A stretch of 64,000 nucleotides of DNA. It comes from Candidatus Thiodiazotropha sp. (ex Codakia rugifera). GTDB taxonomy: Bacteria > Pseudomonadota > Gammaproteobacteria > Chromatiales > Chromatiaceae. Where the stretch lies: NCBI GenBank assembly GCA_025656675.1, contig JAHXHN010000002.1:287202-351201 (forward strand), given 5' to 3'. Positions 38,130-47,949 of this stretch are shown here, in pieces. The notes under the pieces were generated by a model. The model did not search any database. It saw only the letters and a program-made list of their open reading frames with translations, and had not been told where the DNA came from. The position numbers and the translations under genes were made by a program. Each line of letters starts with the position of its first letter. Positions within the stretch are counted from its first letter, which is position 1.

Positions 38130-38915
38130 CTAGGTTGATGGCACCAAAGACCGATATGCATGCCAGCTGGCGTGCCCGATTATGGGTAGGGCAACAATCA
38201 ACCCGACGTAATAGGTAATCAGCCCTAGGCCCACAATGAGAACGATCAGAAACGCCCACAGCATCATGGCAGGCATATTTTTCAATACGGACTTAATGCT
38301 GAAACGGATCGCGGTGAATCCATCGACCTTGCGGTCAATCAGCATGGGTACTGTGATGACGCTGATTACGTAGGCGCACCAGGCGAAGAAAAAACCGACT
38401 GTTATGCTTGCAATAGAAAACGTCATGCCTTTTTCTGACAGAAATACGTTGCTGATGAAGTTGCCTATCGGTGGAGAAATACCTTCATAGAGCAGGGCAA
38501 AAAGCATGAAATTAGAGGCTATCCAAAGCTGTGTGATAATCAAAAAACCTACGGTGATTATACTGATCTGGGTATGATTGCTCTTCCAGGCTTCCAGTGC
38601 GTTACAGGTTTTGAGCGGTTCTCCCCTTTCCAGATGCGCGCTCATTTGATAAAGGCCGATACCTAAGAATGGGGCAATGAGAAAAAAGCCGGCAACCAGG
38701 AAAGGCAGGAGAAACAGGTTGTCTGTCGCAAACAAAGCAAATGTTAGTAGGCCGCTGATCAGTACAATACCTAGACCATACATGAGGCTATATCGTCCTG
38801 CATCCCGCATATCCTTCCAGCCCTTCGCTAACCATTCGAAAGGTTCGGTAAGCTGGATTTTGTTAACAACGAGTTCAGGCCATCGGGTGCTACCTGTATA
38901 CGCTGTGGTCTCCAT
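38130..38915 (-). CDS. DUF2189 family membrane protein
   Basis: A 261-residue inner-membrane protein with about six helices. The family hallmark near the N-terminus is PFEWLAKGWKDMRDAGRYSLMYG, followed by FLIAPFLGIGLYQMS and a C-terminal LPIIGHASWHAYRSLV. The function of DUF2189 proteins is unknown; some lie near cytochrome oxidase or cation-transport genes, but none is here. The ATG at 38915 follows TAGGAGG by seven bases; the TTG at 38921 is less likely. Confidence 0.9.
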   Translation of the reverse strand: METTAYTGSTRWPELVVNKIQLTEPFEWLAKGWKDMRDAGRYSLMYGLGIVLISGLLTFALFATDNLFLLPFLVAGFFLIAPFLGIGLYQMSAHLERGEPLKTCNALEAWKSNHTQISIITVGFLIITQLWIASNFMLFALLYEGISPPIGNFISNVFLSEKGMTFSIASITVGFFFAWCAYVISVITVPMLIDRKVDGFTAIRFSIKSVLKNMPAMMLWAFLIVLIVGLGLITYYVGLIVALPIIGHASWHAYRSLVPST

Positions 38916-39510
38916 TTTCAATCCTCCTAATAAAAGGCGCTCAGGCTAACGCTCGAAATGAGATCAGACGTTTACTGCATGCACTGACGCCAGGTTGTTT
39001 TATTGTAATACTGCATTTTACCAGTCCACTTAAGATTGCTTGGACTGTTTCTACAAAGATATATTTTTTTTTGTTGTTTATCCAGTTTAGCTGCTGATTG
39101 AAGATTGTATACTTTGTACCCAACCAAGGTGCAAACTTCACCTGGTATCTGTCGTCGGCTTAATAGACGACCAGCTCTCTTAAGGGGGGCCTGATTAATT
39201 GTCTTTTCGGGCATGGAGAGAAATTTTAACCCTTGTAACCTGCAGATTGATATGTGACTTCAGGTTTCTCTTTTCTGATTTGATGAGAGTGACACAGTTA
39301 TTCAGCGTCTGATATGAGTTCAGAAGCTGAATGATAAAAGTTTTTGCTAATAGGCTAGTAAAATTCAGGGTAATTCATTTTTTTCTTTATCTATAATCCA
39401 ACAATAGGTGTTCATTCGTAAGTGTGTAAGTCTCTAAAATAAAGGTAAAAACCGATCCTCACACTACCCTGTGCGGATAAACAAACCATTCTGATGCAGG
39501 GAGGAGTATC
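38916..39510. other. 595-bp AT-rich intergenic region
   Basis: Divergent region between the DUF2189 gene and the TIR gene. No gene passes inspection; two 66-80 codon minus-strand frames (38941-39214) lack ribosome sites and family signals. A GGAGGAG site at 39499-39506 belongs to the TIR gene. Confidence 0.5.
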
Positions 39511-40626
39511 ATGACAAACACAACAACGCCCGTATTTGTATCACACAGTTGGGGAGATAAAACCTTTGTCGATAAATTGGTTAACGATTTGGAAGGCGTT
39601 GCCGATTTCTGGTACGACTCACGTGAGACGAAACCCGGTGAGCACATCGATCAGGACGTTAGTCAGGGGATAAAATCCTGCGATATGATGCTACTTATCT
39701 GGTCTGCTAATGCGTCTAGATCCCAGTGGGTGCCGCTGGAACTTGATCAGGCCATATCCCTTGGTAAGCAGATCATTCCCGTTTTTCTGGATACAACCCC
39801 GTTACCGGACGCACACAAATTATTACTTGGTATCGATGCAACAGACTGGAGGGATAACTATGCGAAATGTTTTATGCGCATAAATCTCGCCTTTTTGTCT
39901 CAACATGCTAGGACATTGGCCGGTATGGGTGTAAATATTGATATTGACCGGATTCTACCCGATTTAAACGACCATGATGCGGTAATCAACTATGTCAATG
40001 ATTATCGAAATCAACAGAATATAAAGGGTGATGGAGGTTACTGGATAAATCGTGTGCTTGAGTCGACAAATAATGCCTTTGCCAAGGGGAGCGAGTGGAT
40101 GGCTTCATTACAGGGCGATATGGATTTTACCCAAGGCTTGGTAGATCGTATCGATGCGGCAAAGAATGACCCCGGGGTTTTGCTTGGTCTTCGCGAAGAG
40201 ATCAGACAAAAAGAGAGCGATTCATCCACCTTAATGGAAAATCTTGGAATAATGGTGGATCAGATGCTGGCAACCTTTCCAGAGCCGGTTCATCAACAAA
40301 ACATGGAACAAAAGGAGCAGCCTGATAAGCCACTGTTTGAGAATAAACAAGGAAATAAGATACGCCAGCAAATTCGTGAGGCGATGTCCCTGGAACGTGA
40401 AACGGGTATTTTGGCTGAACAGTTACGTATTATTCTGGCTGGAATGGGGATAGCGCCTAATACTGAAACTGTTGAAGAGGCAAAGCAGCATATCATTGAC
40501 TATATTCGCCATGTTCCCGAATTTCTGGATTCCGTCATTATCAGTGCCAGTGAGCGCGGTTGGAATGATGAGGTTAAACCACTCATAAAAGTGGTCTCGA
40601 AATATTTTAAAAAAGTGATGATTTGA
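39511..40626 (+). CDS. TIR-domain protein, N-terminal part of a frameshifted gene
   Basis: A 371-residue product. Residues 1-140 are a bacterial TIR domain: VFVSHSWGDKTFVDKL (strand A/box 1), DFWYDSRETKPGEHI, and SQWVPLELDQAISLGK, where Glu77 sits at the position of the NADase catalytic Glu. TIR domains of this kind cleave NAD+ or make cyclic ADP-ribose signals, often in antiphage defence. Residues 160-370 are helical and unrecognised. The frame ends at TGA 40624 just after six A's (40609-40614), and the next frame continues the domain. GGGAGGAG lies before the ATG. Confidence 0.82.
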   Translation: MTNTTTPVFVSHSWGDKTFVDKLVNDLEGVADFWYDSRETKPGEHIDQDVSQGIKSCDMMLLIWSANASRSQWVPLELDQAISLGKQIIPVFLDTTPLPDAHKLLLGIDATDWRDNYAKCFMRINLAFLSQHARTLAGMGVNIDIDRILPDLNDHDAVINYVNDYRNQQNIKGDGGYWINRVLESTNNAFAKGSEWMASLQGDMDFTQGLVDRIDAAKNDPGVLLGLREEIRQKESDSSTLMENLGIMVDQMLATFPEPVHQQNMEQKEQPDKPLFENKQGNKIRQQIREAMSLERETGILAEQLRIILAGMGIAPNTETVEEAKQHIIDYIRHVPEFLDSVIISASERGWNDEVKPLIKVVSKYFKKVMI

Positions 40627-41039
40627 TTGATGACTCGCTGGGTCTCTATGGATTGCTTGATGATGCCTATCTGGCCTTTGCTATTGTGCAATGTATAAAT
40701 GAGCGGGCTTTGGATGAATTCGGAAGTCCACTTGTTGATGATGACTTCAACGGAGCTAATCAATGGATCGAAGCGCTGCTTCAACCGGATATCGTTACGG
40801 CCCTTAAACAAAAAGCGCAGCAAGCGGTTGATTCGGAATTTGGAGTGGATACCTGGAAAGTACTCGGCGGCATAGCCTTGGGCGGCATTGCAGCCTACGG
40901 TTTATATCAGCTTATTTCAGGTCGGGATGGTAATGCTGGGCAGAATCCCGCACCGACCAATAACAGTTGGGGTAACACTTTTGAAGACCAGGTATCGCAG
41001 TTTATGGCAGAGAATGGTCATTCGACACCTGATTGGTGA
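40611..41039 (+). pseudogene. DUF1232/YkvA-like C-terminal part in the -1 frame of the TIR gene
   Basis: This frame has no good start of its own (a TTG at 40623 only). If one A is added to the run at 40609-40614, the TIR frame runs on as YFKKSDDLIDDSLGLYG LLDDAYLAF (split here for length), which matches the DUF1232 pattern YxxxPxDLIPDxxGxxGxLDDAxL. The tail has a hydrophobic helix (GGIALGGIAAYGLYQLI) and a polar end. Either the gene is broken, or it uses slippage, or the assembly has lost a base. The joined protein would be about 509 residues. Confidence 0.65.
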
Positions 41040-41154
41040 TTGAAATTGAGAACCACAAATCAAATTTATCACCCTGAACCTGCCCAAGACATTATCATTG
41101 CTGTTTGAATCATCCCGTAGTTACCCGAAGACTTGACTGTTGTGATTTTCCACT

Positions 41155-41526
41155 GAAGTCATGGTATACACACAGATGACTTTACACTGTTGGTCTATGC
41201 TTCGGCGTTATCCCTTGCTTGCACAAGCGTTATTTCAACAGCTCAATAAGCACCAATCGGTCTCTATGATTAAAAAGCTTGCTTCTACGGCTGTTATCCA
41301 GATGTACGTTGGCTTGGTAATATTATCGCTGATTAGGAACGGATTTTTAGCGGTTTCATCAAGGTTGACAGCCCGCTACACAATGCCCAGATTGTCTATT
41401 TCAATGAAATGTTGGGTGAGCCGATTGGAAAAGATTTTTACTTCATCACCATTAACGCTGCCCCTGCAGATGAAATTTATTATATGGGCAGATCAGAAAT
41501 TGAGTCATTCGGGATATTGACGGAAT
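41155..41526 (+). pseudogene. Decayed reading frame of unknown family
   Basis: One frame reads as protein-like sequence interrupted by three stop codons (TAA, TAA, TAG; the last at about 41333). The last part is clean and well-ordered: ERIFSGFIKVDSPLHN, FNEMLGEPIGKDFYFITIN, ending SFGILTE at the TAG 41524-41526. A 119-codon open frame in another phase (41161-41520) looks like a shadow. I do not recognise the family. It lies 120 bases after the broken TIR gene, so this patch seems to be decaying. Confidence 0.45.
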
Positions 41527-41647
41527 AGGTCGATATGTATTCCTGACGTTTCCCGTATTGATGATGAATTTTACTCGTGCATATCATCTACCGCCAGATA
41601 GTCTATAATGCCCGCTTTTTCAAAGCATCTTTTCTGGGAGATTGCGG

Positions 41648-42868
41648 ATGTCAAAAGATGGCATAAAAAAGGTTGTATTGGCCTATTCAGGTGGTCTTGA
41701 TACCTCGATCATTGTTAAGTGGTTGCAGGATGAGTACCAGTGCGAAGTGGTGACTTTTACCGCTGACATTGGTCAGGGTGAAGAGGTTGAACCGGTTCGC
41801 GCCAAGGCAGAAGCAGCTGGTATCAAAGAGATCTACATTGAGGATCTGACCGAGGAATTTGTGCGCGACTATGTCTTCCCCATGTTTCGCGCCAATGCCA
41901 TCTACGAGGGGGAGTATCTACTCGGTACCTCCATTGCAAGGCCATTGATCGCTAAACGCCTGATTGAAATAGCCAATGAGACCGGCGCCGATGCAATCTC
42001 CCACGGCGCCACTGGTAAGGGTAATGACCAGGTACGTTTCGAACTGGGCGCCTATGCGCTACGGCCTGATATTAAGATTATCGCGCCTTGGCGGGAGTGG
42101 GATCTAAACTCCCGGGAAAAGCTGCTCAACTATGCCGAGGCGAATGGCATCTCTATAGAGATGAAACGTGAAGGCAAGAAATCACCTTATTCGATGGATG
42201 CCAATCTGCTGCATATCTCATACGAGGGATATGATCTGGAGGATCCCTGGGCAGAGCCAGGCAATGATATGTGGCGCTGGTCGGTTTCACCCGAGGAAGC
42301 ACCAAATGAGGCGACCTATATCGAGATCGGTTTCGAAAAGGGTGATCCGATCTCTATTGACGGGGAGAAACTTTCTGCGGCCGCCCTGCTATTGAAGCTT
42401 AACCAGTTGGGTGGTGATAACGGTATCGGGCGTGCTGATATCGTCGAGAACCGTTATGTCGGCATGAAGTCCCGAGGCTGTTATGAAACGCCAGGTGGGA
42501 CTATTCTGCTCAAGGCTCATCGCGCCATGGAGTCATTGACACTGGATCGCGAAGCTGCGCATATGAAGGATGAACTGATGCCGCGTTACGCCAAACTGGT
42601 CTACAACGGCTATTGGTTTGCACCTGAACGGGAGATGTTGCAGGCAGCCATTGATCAAACCCAGCAAGTGGTGAACGGGGTAGTCAGAGTCAAGCTATAC
42701 AAGGGGAATGTCTCTGTTGTTGGACGACGTTCTGACAGCAATAGTCTGTTTGACGAGTCGATTGCTACATTTGAGGATGATGCCGGGGCCTATAATCAGC
42801 AGGATGCCGAAGGTTTTATCAAGCTCAATGCATTACGTCTCAGAGTGGCGGCCTCTAAAAATCAATAG
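41648..42868 (+). CDS. argG: Argininosuccinate synthase
   Basis: A 406-residue enzyme of the usual short bacterial type. The ATP-binding P-loop is [15 protein letters not shown]; other family blocks are [16 protein letters not shown] and [12 protein letters not shown]. It joins citrulline and aspartate in arginine synthesis. The ATG at 41648 is chosen over the TTG at 41642 because GGGAG lies eight bases upstream. argA and argE also lie in this window but are not linked to it. Confidence 0.97.
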   Translation: MSKDGIKKVVLAYSGGLDTSIIVKWLQDEYQCEVVTFTADIGQGEEVEPVRAKAEAAGIKEIYIEDLTEEFVRDYVFPMFRANAIYEGEYLLGTSIARPLIAKRLIEIANETGADAISHGATGKGNDQVRFELGAYALRPDIKIIAPWREWDLNSREKLLNYAEANGISIEMKREGKKSPYSMDANLLHISYEGYDLEDPWAEPGNDMWRWSVSPEEAPNEATYIEIGFEKGDPISIDGEKLSAAALLLKLNQLGGDNGIGRADIVENRYVGMKSRGCYETPGGTILLKAHRAMESLTLDREAAHMKDELMPRYAKLVYNGYWFAPEREMLQAAIDQTQQVVNGVVRVKLYKGNVSVVGRRSDSNSLFDESIATFEDDAGAYNQQDAEGFIKLNALRLRVAASKNQ

Positions 42869-42896
42869 TTTTCCCCAGCGGATGGTATGACCTAAG

Positions 42897-42934
42897 TCCA
42901 ACCCGAATGCAGTTTATCCTGGATTCGGGTTGGA
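42897..42934. terminator. Hairpin between argG and leuA
   Basis: TCCAACCCGAAT and ATTCGGGTTGGA form a perfect 12-bp stem with a 14-base loop, between convergent genes. No T-run follows on either strand, so it is a likely but not typical bidirectional terminator. Confidence 0.55.
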
Positions 42935-42967
42935 TTGCCGTTGATGTCAAATGATGCCATCAACCAC

Positions 42968-44635
42968 TCAAGCCGCCTGTTGTTTTCGCTGAGTTTGGTT
43001 AAGTGCAGAAAGGACAGCCTTTAGTGAAGCATTCACCGTATCCCTGTCGATGCCAGCTCCGGCAACACGATGTCCTTCCACGTTGAGCTGGACGTAGGCA
43101 GCGGCTTCCGCATCAGCACCCTCCCCAATCGCATGTTCGACATAGTCGATGACGTTAATCTGCAGCTCGCCAGCTCGGCAAATGGCATCAATAAACGCTG
43201 AGATGGCACCCTCACCACGGCCCTTGATGGTCGTTCTGCCGTCTCCTGCATCAATATGTGCTTCAATCACTTCTACGCCCTCTGTACGGTCGATGCGGTA
43301 GCCCTCAAGGCGATTTGGACCCTGTTCAACAACAAAGTACTTCATGAACAGGGCATGGATGGCTGCGCTCTCTATTTCGCCAGCATGTTGCTCACTCTCG
43401 CGTTGAACGATACGGGCCAGTTCCACCTGTATCCAGCGAGGCAGTATCAGGCCGAAATCACGCTCCAGGACATAGGCTACGCCACCTTTGCCTGATTGGC
43501 TGTTAACCCGGATAACCGCCTGATAATCACGACCGATATCCTGTGGGTCAATCGGCAGATAGGCGACCTGCCAGGGTTCATCCGGTTGCTGTTGATGCAG
43601 GCACTTGCGGATAGCGTCCTGATGTGATCCGGAGAAAGCGGTGTAGACCAGCTCTCCCACCCAAGGATGCCGAGGGTGTACCGGTAGGCCAGTGCACTGG
43701 CTATAGACCTGAATGATCTCATCAGGCCGGGAGAGGTCAATCTTCGGATCTATACCCTGACTGTAGAGATTCATTGCCAGCGTAACTATGTCCATATTGC
43801 CGGTCCGTTCACCGTTCCCCATCAGGGTACCCTCGACTCGGTCAGCCCCGGCAAGGATTGCCAATTCGGCAGCAGCCACCGCGCAACCCCGGTCATTATG
43901 CGTATGCACTGAGACGATGACCGCATCTCGTCGAGAGAGGTGGTGACAAAAATACTCCACCTGGTCGGCAAACACATTCGGTGTGCTGCTCTCCACCGTG
44001 GCGGGGAGATTGATGATGCAGGGGTATTCAGCGGTGGGTTTCCAGATGTCAATGACCGCATCGCAGACGTCTACAGCATAGTCCCATTCGGTATTGGAAA
44101 AGCTCTCTGGTGAGTATTGAAAAATCCAGTCAGTGTCAGGGTGATTTGCGGCCTCGCGCTTGAGCAATTCTGCGCCATTGATGGCGATTGCCTTGATTCC
44201 TTCGCGGTCTCGCTTGAATACTCGTTCACGTTGTATGGTGGATGTTGAGTTATAAACATGCACGATGGCCCGGTGAATACCCTTCAGGGCCTCGAATGTT
44301 TTACTGATCAGCTCCTTGCGGGCCTGTACCAGCACCTGCACGGTGACATCGGACGGGATTCGGTCCTCCTCGATCAACCAGCGTACAAAATCATAATCGG
44401 GTTGGCTCGCTGAAGGAAAACCAACTTCGATCTGCTTCAGTCCAAGACTCACCAGTAGGTCCCACATACGACGTTTTTGTGCCACATCCATGGGTTCCAG
44501 GAGCGCCTGATTGCCGTCACGCAGGTCGACACTGGCCCAAATCGGAGATTTGTCGAGGGTACGACTTGGCCACTGACGATTGTGCATGGGCACAACCGGA
44601 GTAGGGCGATATTTTCGGTGGTCAAACTGGTTCAC
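42968..44635 (-). CDS. leuA: 2-isopropylmalate synthase (LeuA type 2)
   Basis: A 555-residue enzyme. The HMGL-like catalytic barrel shows SVDLRDGNQALLEPMD, VSVHTHNDRGCAVAAAE (metal-binding HxH) and GTLMGNGERTGNMDI; the C-terminal LeuA dimer domain carries the leucine-feedback site (residues about 440-550). The length and N-terminus fit the second, actinobacterial/yeast-like LeuA group. It makes the first committed step of leucine synthesis. It starts at GTG 44635 behind an AGGAG site. A GC-rich hairpin lies in its leader. Confidence 0.95.
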   Translation of the reverse strand: MNQFDHRKYRPTPVVPMHNRQWPSRTLDKSPIWASVDLRDGNQALLEPMDVAQKRRMWDLLVSLGLKQIEVGFPSASQPDYDFVRWLIEEDRIPSDVTVQVLVQARKELISKTFEALKGIHRAIVHVYNSTSTIQRERVFKRDREGIKAIAINGAELLKREAANHPDTDWIFQYSPESFSNTEWDYAVDVCDAVIDIWKPTAEYPCIINLPATVESSTPNVFADQVEYFCHHLSRRDAVIVSVHTHNDRGCAVAAAELAILAGADRVEGTLMGNGERTGNMDIVTLAMNLYSQGIDPKIDLSRPDEIIQVYSQCTGLPVHPRHPWVGELVYTAFSGSHQDAIRKCLHQQQPDEPWQVAYLPIDPQDIGRDYQAVIRVNSQSGKGGVAYVLERDFGLILPRWIQVELARIVQRESEQHAGEIESAAIHALFMKYFVVEQGPNRLEGYRIDRTEGVEVIEAHIDAGDGRTTIKGRGEGAISAFIDAICRAGELQINVIDYVEHAIGEGADAEAAAYVQLNVEGHRVAGAGIDRDTVNASLKAVLSALNQTQRKQQAA

Positions 44636-44982
44636 TGTAACGCTCCTGCTGTTGACGCAAATGGAGAAAGCGATTTTTCCTTACCGAGTAACTGTACCGG
44701 GGAGGGGGTGGTCTCCCCGGCACTTCGATAAATCGGTGACGACTCCATAGGGATTGGATATCTCTTTGTTACAGACCCTTGTGAGGTATGTTGCCATTAC
44801 CCGAAACTTGTGGCATCGGGCTTAATGGGGGTGGCTTGTGGCCGATAGTGAAAGATTAGTGCAGTTTGGCTGGCAGGTGCTTGCGAATGATGACTGTAAT
44901 TAACTAAAATAAGAAATAAAATAGCGCTATAATGTGAAATAGAGAGATATACTGCTTTTAACTTCGAAAATGGAGCAACTCG
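44636..44982. other. Divergent leuA / Lrp-type regulator promoter region
   Basis: Holds the promoters of both genes. CCGGGGAG (44697-44704) and CTCCCCGG (44713-44720) form an 8-bp stem in the leuA leader. No gene is seen; a 76-codon minus-strand frame at 44797-45027 is a shadow. Confidence 0.55.
44928..44933 (+). promoter_or_regulatory. Possible -10 box of the Lrp-type gene
   Basis: TATAAT, 50 bases before the ATG, in AT-rich DNA; the -35 region is poor. Confidence 0.4.
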
Positions 44983-45444
44983 ATGAAGTTGGATCGATAT
45001 GACAGACGTATCCTCGAAGAACTGCAACAGGACGGTCGTATGAGTAACCAGGATCTGGCCGAACGTATCGGTCTTTCACCCTCACCCTGTTTGCGCCGAG
45101 TACGTGCTTTAGAAGAGTCGGGGATTATTGATGGGTACCGGGCTCATCTTGATTCAAACAAGCTGGGGCTGAGTCTCATGGCATTGATCCATATTGCAAT
45201 GGATCGCCACACCCCTGAAAGATTCGCCAATTTTGAAAGTAAGATCAATACGCTACCAGAAGTCCTTGAGTGCCTGCTGATCACAGGTCAGGATGCTGAT
45301 TATCAGGTTAAGGTGGTTGTCCGTGATATGGAGGCCTACCAGGCTCTGTTGTTGAACAAGATAACCCGTATCGAGGGTGTTAGTGGGGTTCACTCAAGTT
45401 TTGTGATGCGTCGGGTGGTGGATAAAAGTGCATTGCCTGTGTAG
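44983..45444 (+). CDS. Lrp/AsnC-family transcriptional regulator
   Basis: A 153-residue regulator: N-terminal helix-turn-helix (DRRILEELQQDGRMSNQDLAERIGLSPSP split in the domain), a linker, and the ligand-binding RAM domain ending SSFVMRRVVD. It likely binds an amino acid and DNA as an octamer. Being divergent from leuA, it may control that gene; this is inference from position. It starts at ATG 44983. Confidence 0.93.
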   Translation: MKLDRYDRRILEELQQDGRMSNQDLAERIGLSPSPCLRRVRALEESGIIDGYRAHLDSNKLGLSLMALIHIAMDRHTPERFANFESKINTLPEVLECLLITGQDADYQVKVVVRDMEAYQALLLNKITRIEGVSGVHSSFVMRRVVDKSALPV

Positions 45445-45464
45445 CACACTACACGATTGGACCA

Positions 45465-45890
45465 CTAGCCAGTATTTTGGGCATCGGGCAGTAGGGGCGT
45501 TGATGGGAAATACTGTGACAGCCATGTCACAGCATCGTTCTTATCATAAAATGATTTAACGACCACATCCTTGAAATAGGTGTTGGCAGCAATCCTGGTC
45601 ATGATGACATCCTTGTGATCCCTTTCGATAAAGGCCACCGCCTTCAATCGGTGCTTAGTCTGCTGCAGCATGGCGATCTGTACAGGCACAGATATTGAGT
45701 AACGCCCTTTCCGCTCAATAAGTGCCGGTATGGGGTTGCTGAACATATTCAGATAATCAGTAACTGGCTGTATATCATCTTCAACGATATCACCATTCGT
45801 ATAGATGACAGCATGCAGATAACTGTTATCTTCGATACTGAGGGTGACTTTTCCGGTGTCTCTGGTATCCATAATTGGAAGTATAGTCAT
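45465..45890 (-). CDS. SpoIIAA/STAS-like protein of unknown function
   Basis: A 141-residue cytosolic protein with the alternating strand-helix pattern of SpoIIAA-like (STAS-related) domains: SYLHAVIYTNGDIVEDD, FSNPIPALIERKGRYSIS, LKAVAFIERDHKDVIM and YDKNDAVTWLSQYF. Homologues occur next to signalling genes in marine bacteria, but the function is not known. The first 18 residues of a longer frame (from 45944) look unlike the domain, so an internal ATG is used; neither has a clear ribosome site. Convergent with the Lrp gene. Confidence 0.68.
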   Translation of the reverse strand: MTILPIMDTRDTGKVTLSIEDNSYLHAVIYTNGDIVEDDIQPVTDYLNMFSNPIPALIERKGRYSISVPVQIAMLQQTKHRLKAVAFIERDHKDVIMTRIAANTYFKDVVVKSFYDKNDAVTWLSQYFPSTPLLPDAQNTG

Positions 45891-46164
45891 CTTTTTTAAT
45901 GATATCGGCAGGCTCTGATACTGGATAGAGTAGACTATAAACATATGCGGTTTTGGGGCTATGAGTATGCTGGAAAATTGATAGGTAATTCAGTAATAGT
46001 CAATTTAAATCAATAATGAGAGGCTTTGTTAGGTGGCATGGTTGTTGGTGAAACAGTACAAACGACAAACACCAGAAGGGTCAGACGTGTGAAACAGTTG
46101 CTGAACAGCGCTCTTTACGCATGGATGATATGGATATATATCAGCTGTGGGGAGAATAGAAGCG

Positions 46165-47949
46165 ATGCTTAACAAGCAGTCTGATGAGCGTCAATTGGAA
46201 CTCGGCGATTTGCTAGAGTGGCTGGTCGAAGACGGTCTGATTGATGCGGAGTTAGGGCGCACTGTCAAAGCAGTGACTAAAGACTCAAAACACAAGCAAC
46301 ACCCACTGATCGTTATAGCTGACCACAAATGGCCCAACCAGGTTAACCGGCAATCGGTCCTTGATATCAAATCACTCACCGAGTGGTTGGCCAGCAGGGT
46401 CGGAATTCCGTTATTACATATCGACCCACTCAAGGTTAATGTGCCAGCCGTCACCTCGGTGATGTCTTATGCCTATGCCAAGCGATTCAATATCATTGCA
46501 GTCGAGGTGAAATACAATGAAGTCATCATCGCAACTGCGGAACCCTTTTTAAGGGAGTGGGAGCGTGAACTTTCGCGTATTCTTGGCAAAACAATAACAC
46601 GGGTGATGGTTGACCCAGTGGAGATTGAGCGCTACCTGGTTGAGTTCTATAGCCTTTCTCGTTCGGTACGTGCAGCCCACGACGATAGCCAGGATATCGG
46701 TCCCTCCGGGGTTCAGAACCTTGAACAGTTGATGGAGCTTGGGCGTAGCGGTCAGCTCGAAGCAAACGATCAGCATGTGGTCAATATTGTCGACTGGTTA
46801 CTGCAGTACGCCTATGGTCAACGAGCCAGCGATATCCATATCGAACCAAGCAGGGATCAGACCAATATCCGCTTTCGTATCGACGGTGTGATGCAGATGG
46901 TCTATCAGATACCCCCTTCAGTCGGTACCCCCGTCACGTCAAGGATCAAGATTCTCGGGCGTATGGATGTCTCGGAAAAGCGACGTCCCCAGGATGGTCG
47001 CCTGAAGACCAGGAGCAAACAGGGGCATGAGGTGGAATTACGTCTATCCACTATGCCTACGGCCTTTGGTGAAAAGCTTGTTATGCGCATCTTCGATCCG
47101 GAAGTGTTGCTCAAGGACTATCGGGCACTGGGATTTTCTCAGGCAGAGACAGGACTATGGGGGGATCTGATCGGTCGGCCGAATGGCATTATCCTGGTTA
47201 CAGGACCCACCGGTTCAGGTAAAACTACGACCCTCTACACGACACTCAAGGAGCTGGCCAGGCCGGAAGTCAATGTCTGTACTGTGGAAGATCCTATCGA
47301 ACTGGTTGAGCCAAGCTTCAATCAGATGCAGGTGCAGCACAACATCGGTTTAAACTTCGCCAGCGGGGTGCGTACACTGCTGCGTCAGGATCCGGATATC
47401 ATCATGATCGGTGAGATCAGGGATCGCGAGACGGCAGAAATGGCGGTACAGGCATCCCTTACCGGTCATCTTGTATTTTCCACCTTACATACCAATGATG
47501 CGCCGACAGCCATTACCCGATTATTGGAGATCGGGGTGCCCCCCTACCTGTTGAAAGCCACCTTATTGGGTGTGTTGGGTCAGCGGCTGACGAGAATACT
47601 TTGTCCTCACTGTAAAGAGAAGGTGCCACTCGATGTGGAATTGTGGGAGACCATGATCACCCCATTGCGAGCAAAACAGAGGCCAAAATCGGTCTATCAG
47701 CCCATAGGCTGTCTGGAGTGCCGACAAACCGGATTTCTCGGTCGTGTGGGCATCTATGAAATGATGATGATTTCATCGGGTATCAAGCGGCTGATCACGG
47801 CGGATTGTGATATCAATCAGCTACGTCGTCAGGCGATCAACGAGGGGATGCGGCCACTTCGATTGAGTGGCGCGCAAAAAGTGGCAAGCGGCCTGACCAC
47901 TATCGAAGAGGTACTCAAGGTAGCGCCTCCGGAGAGCATTGAGGTTTGA
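46165..47949 (+). CDS. GspE/PilB-type secretion or pilus ATPase
   Basis: A 594-residue ATPase. An N-terminal MshEN-like domain (residues about 55-150: LTEWLASRVGIPLLHID) is followed by the secretion ATPase core: SDIHIEPS, Walker A GPTGSGKTTT (near residue 350), TVEDPIE, Walker B DPDIIMIGEIRD and HTNDAPTAITRL. The zinc-binding tetracysteine CPHC...CLEC is present near the C-terminus. It powers type II secretion or type IV pilus assembly, but no pilin, gspF or prepilin genes are adjacent. The start may be GTG 46147. Its MshEN domain may bind c-di-GMP. Confidence 0.92.
   Translation: MLNKQSDERQLELGDLLEWLVEDGLIDAELGRTVKAVTKDSKHKQHPLIVIADHKWPNQVNRQSVLDIKSLTEWLASRVGIPLLHIDPLKVNVPAVTSVMSYAYAKRFNIIAVEVKYNEVIIATAEPFLREWERELSRILGKTITRVMVDPVEIERYLVEFYSLSRSVRAAHDDSQDIGPSGVQNLEQLMELGRSGQLEANDQHVVNIVDWLLQYAYGQRASDIHIEPSRDQTNIRFRIDGVMQMVYQIPPSVGTPVTSRIKILGRMDVSEKRRPQDGRLKTRSKQGHEVELRLSTMPTAFGEKLVMRIFDPEVLLKDYRALGFSQAETGLWGDLIGRPNGIILVTGPTGSGKTTTLYTTLKELARPEVNVCTVEDPIELVEPSFNQMQVQHNIGLNFASGVRTLLRQDPDIIMIGEIRDRETAEMAVQASLTGHLVFSTLHTNDAPTAITRLLEIGVPPYLLKATLLGVLGQRLTRILCPHCKEKVPLDVELWETMITPLRAKQRPKSVYQPIGCLECRQTGFLGRVGIYEMMMISSGIKRLITADCDINQLRRQAINEGMRPLRLSGAQKVASGLTTIEEVLKVAPPESIEV

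Noticed and set aside
40609..40626. Programmed -1 frameshift in the TIR gene
   Set aside because: The run AAAAAA is not in the standard X-XXY-YYZ phase and the -1 frame has a TAA at 40608-40610; a one-base deletion or error is simpler, though slippage cannot be excluded.
41161..41520. 119-codon plus-strand frame after the TIR gene
   Set aside because: A different frame over the same DNA gives better protein-like sequence, though with stops; the open frame looks like chance.
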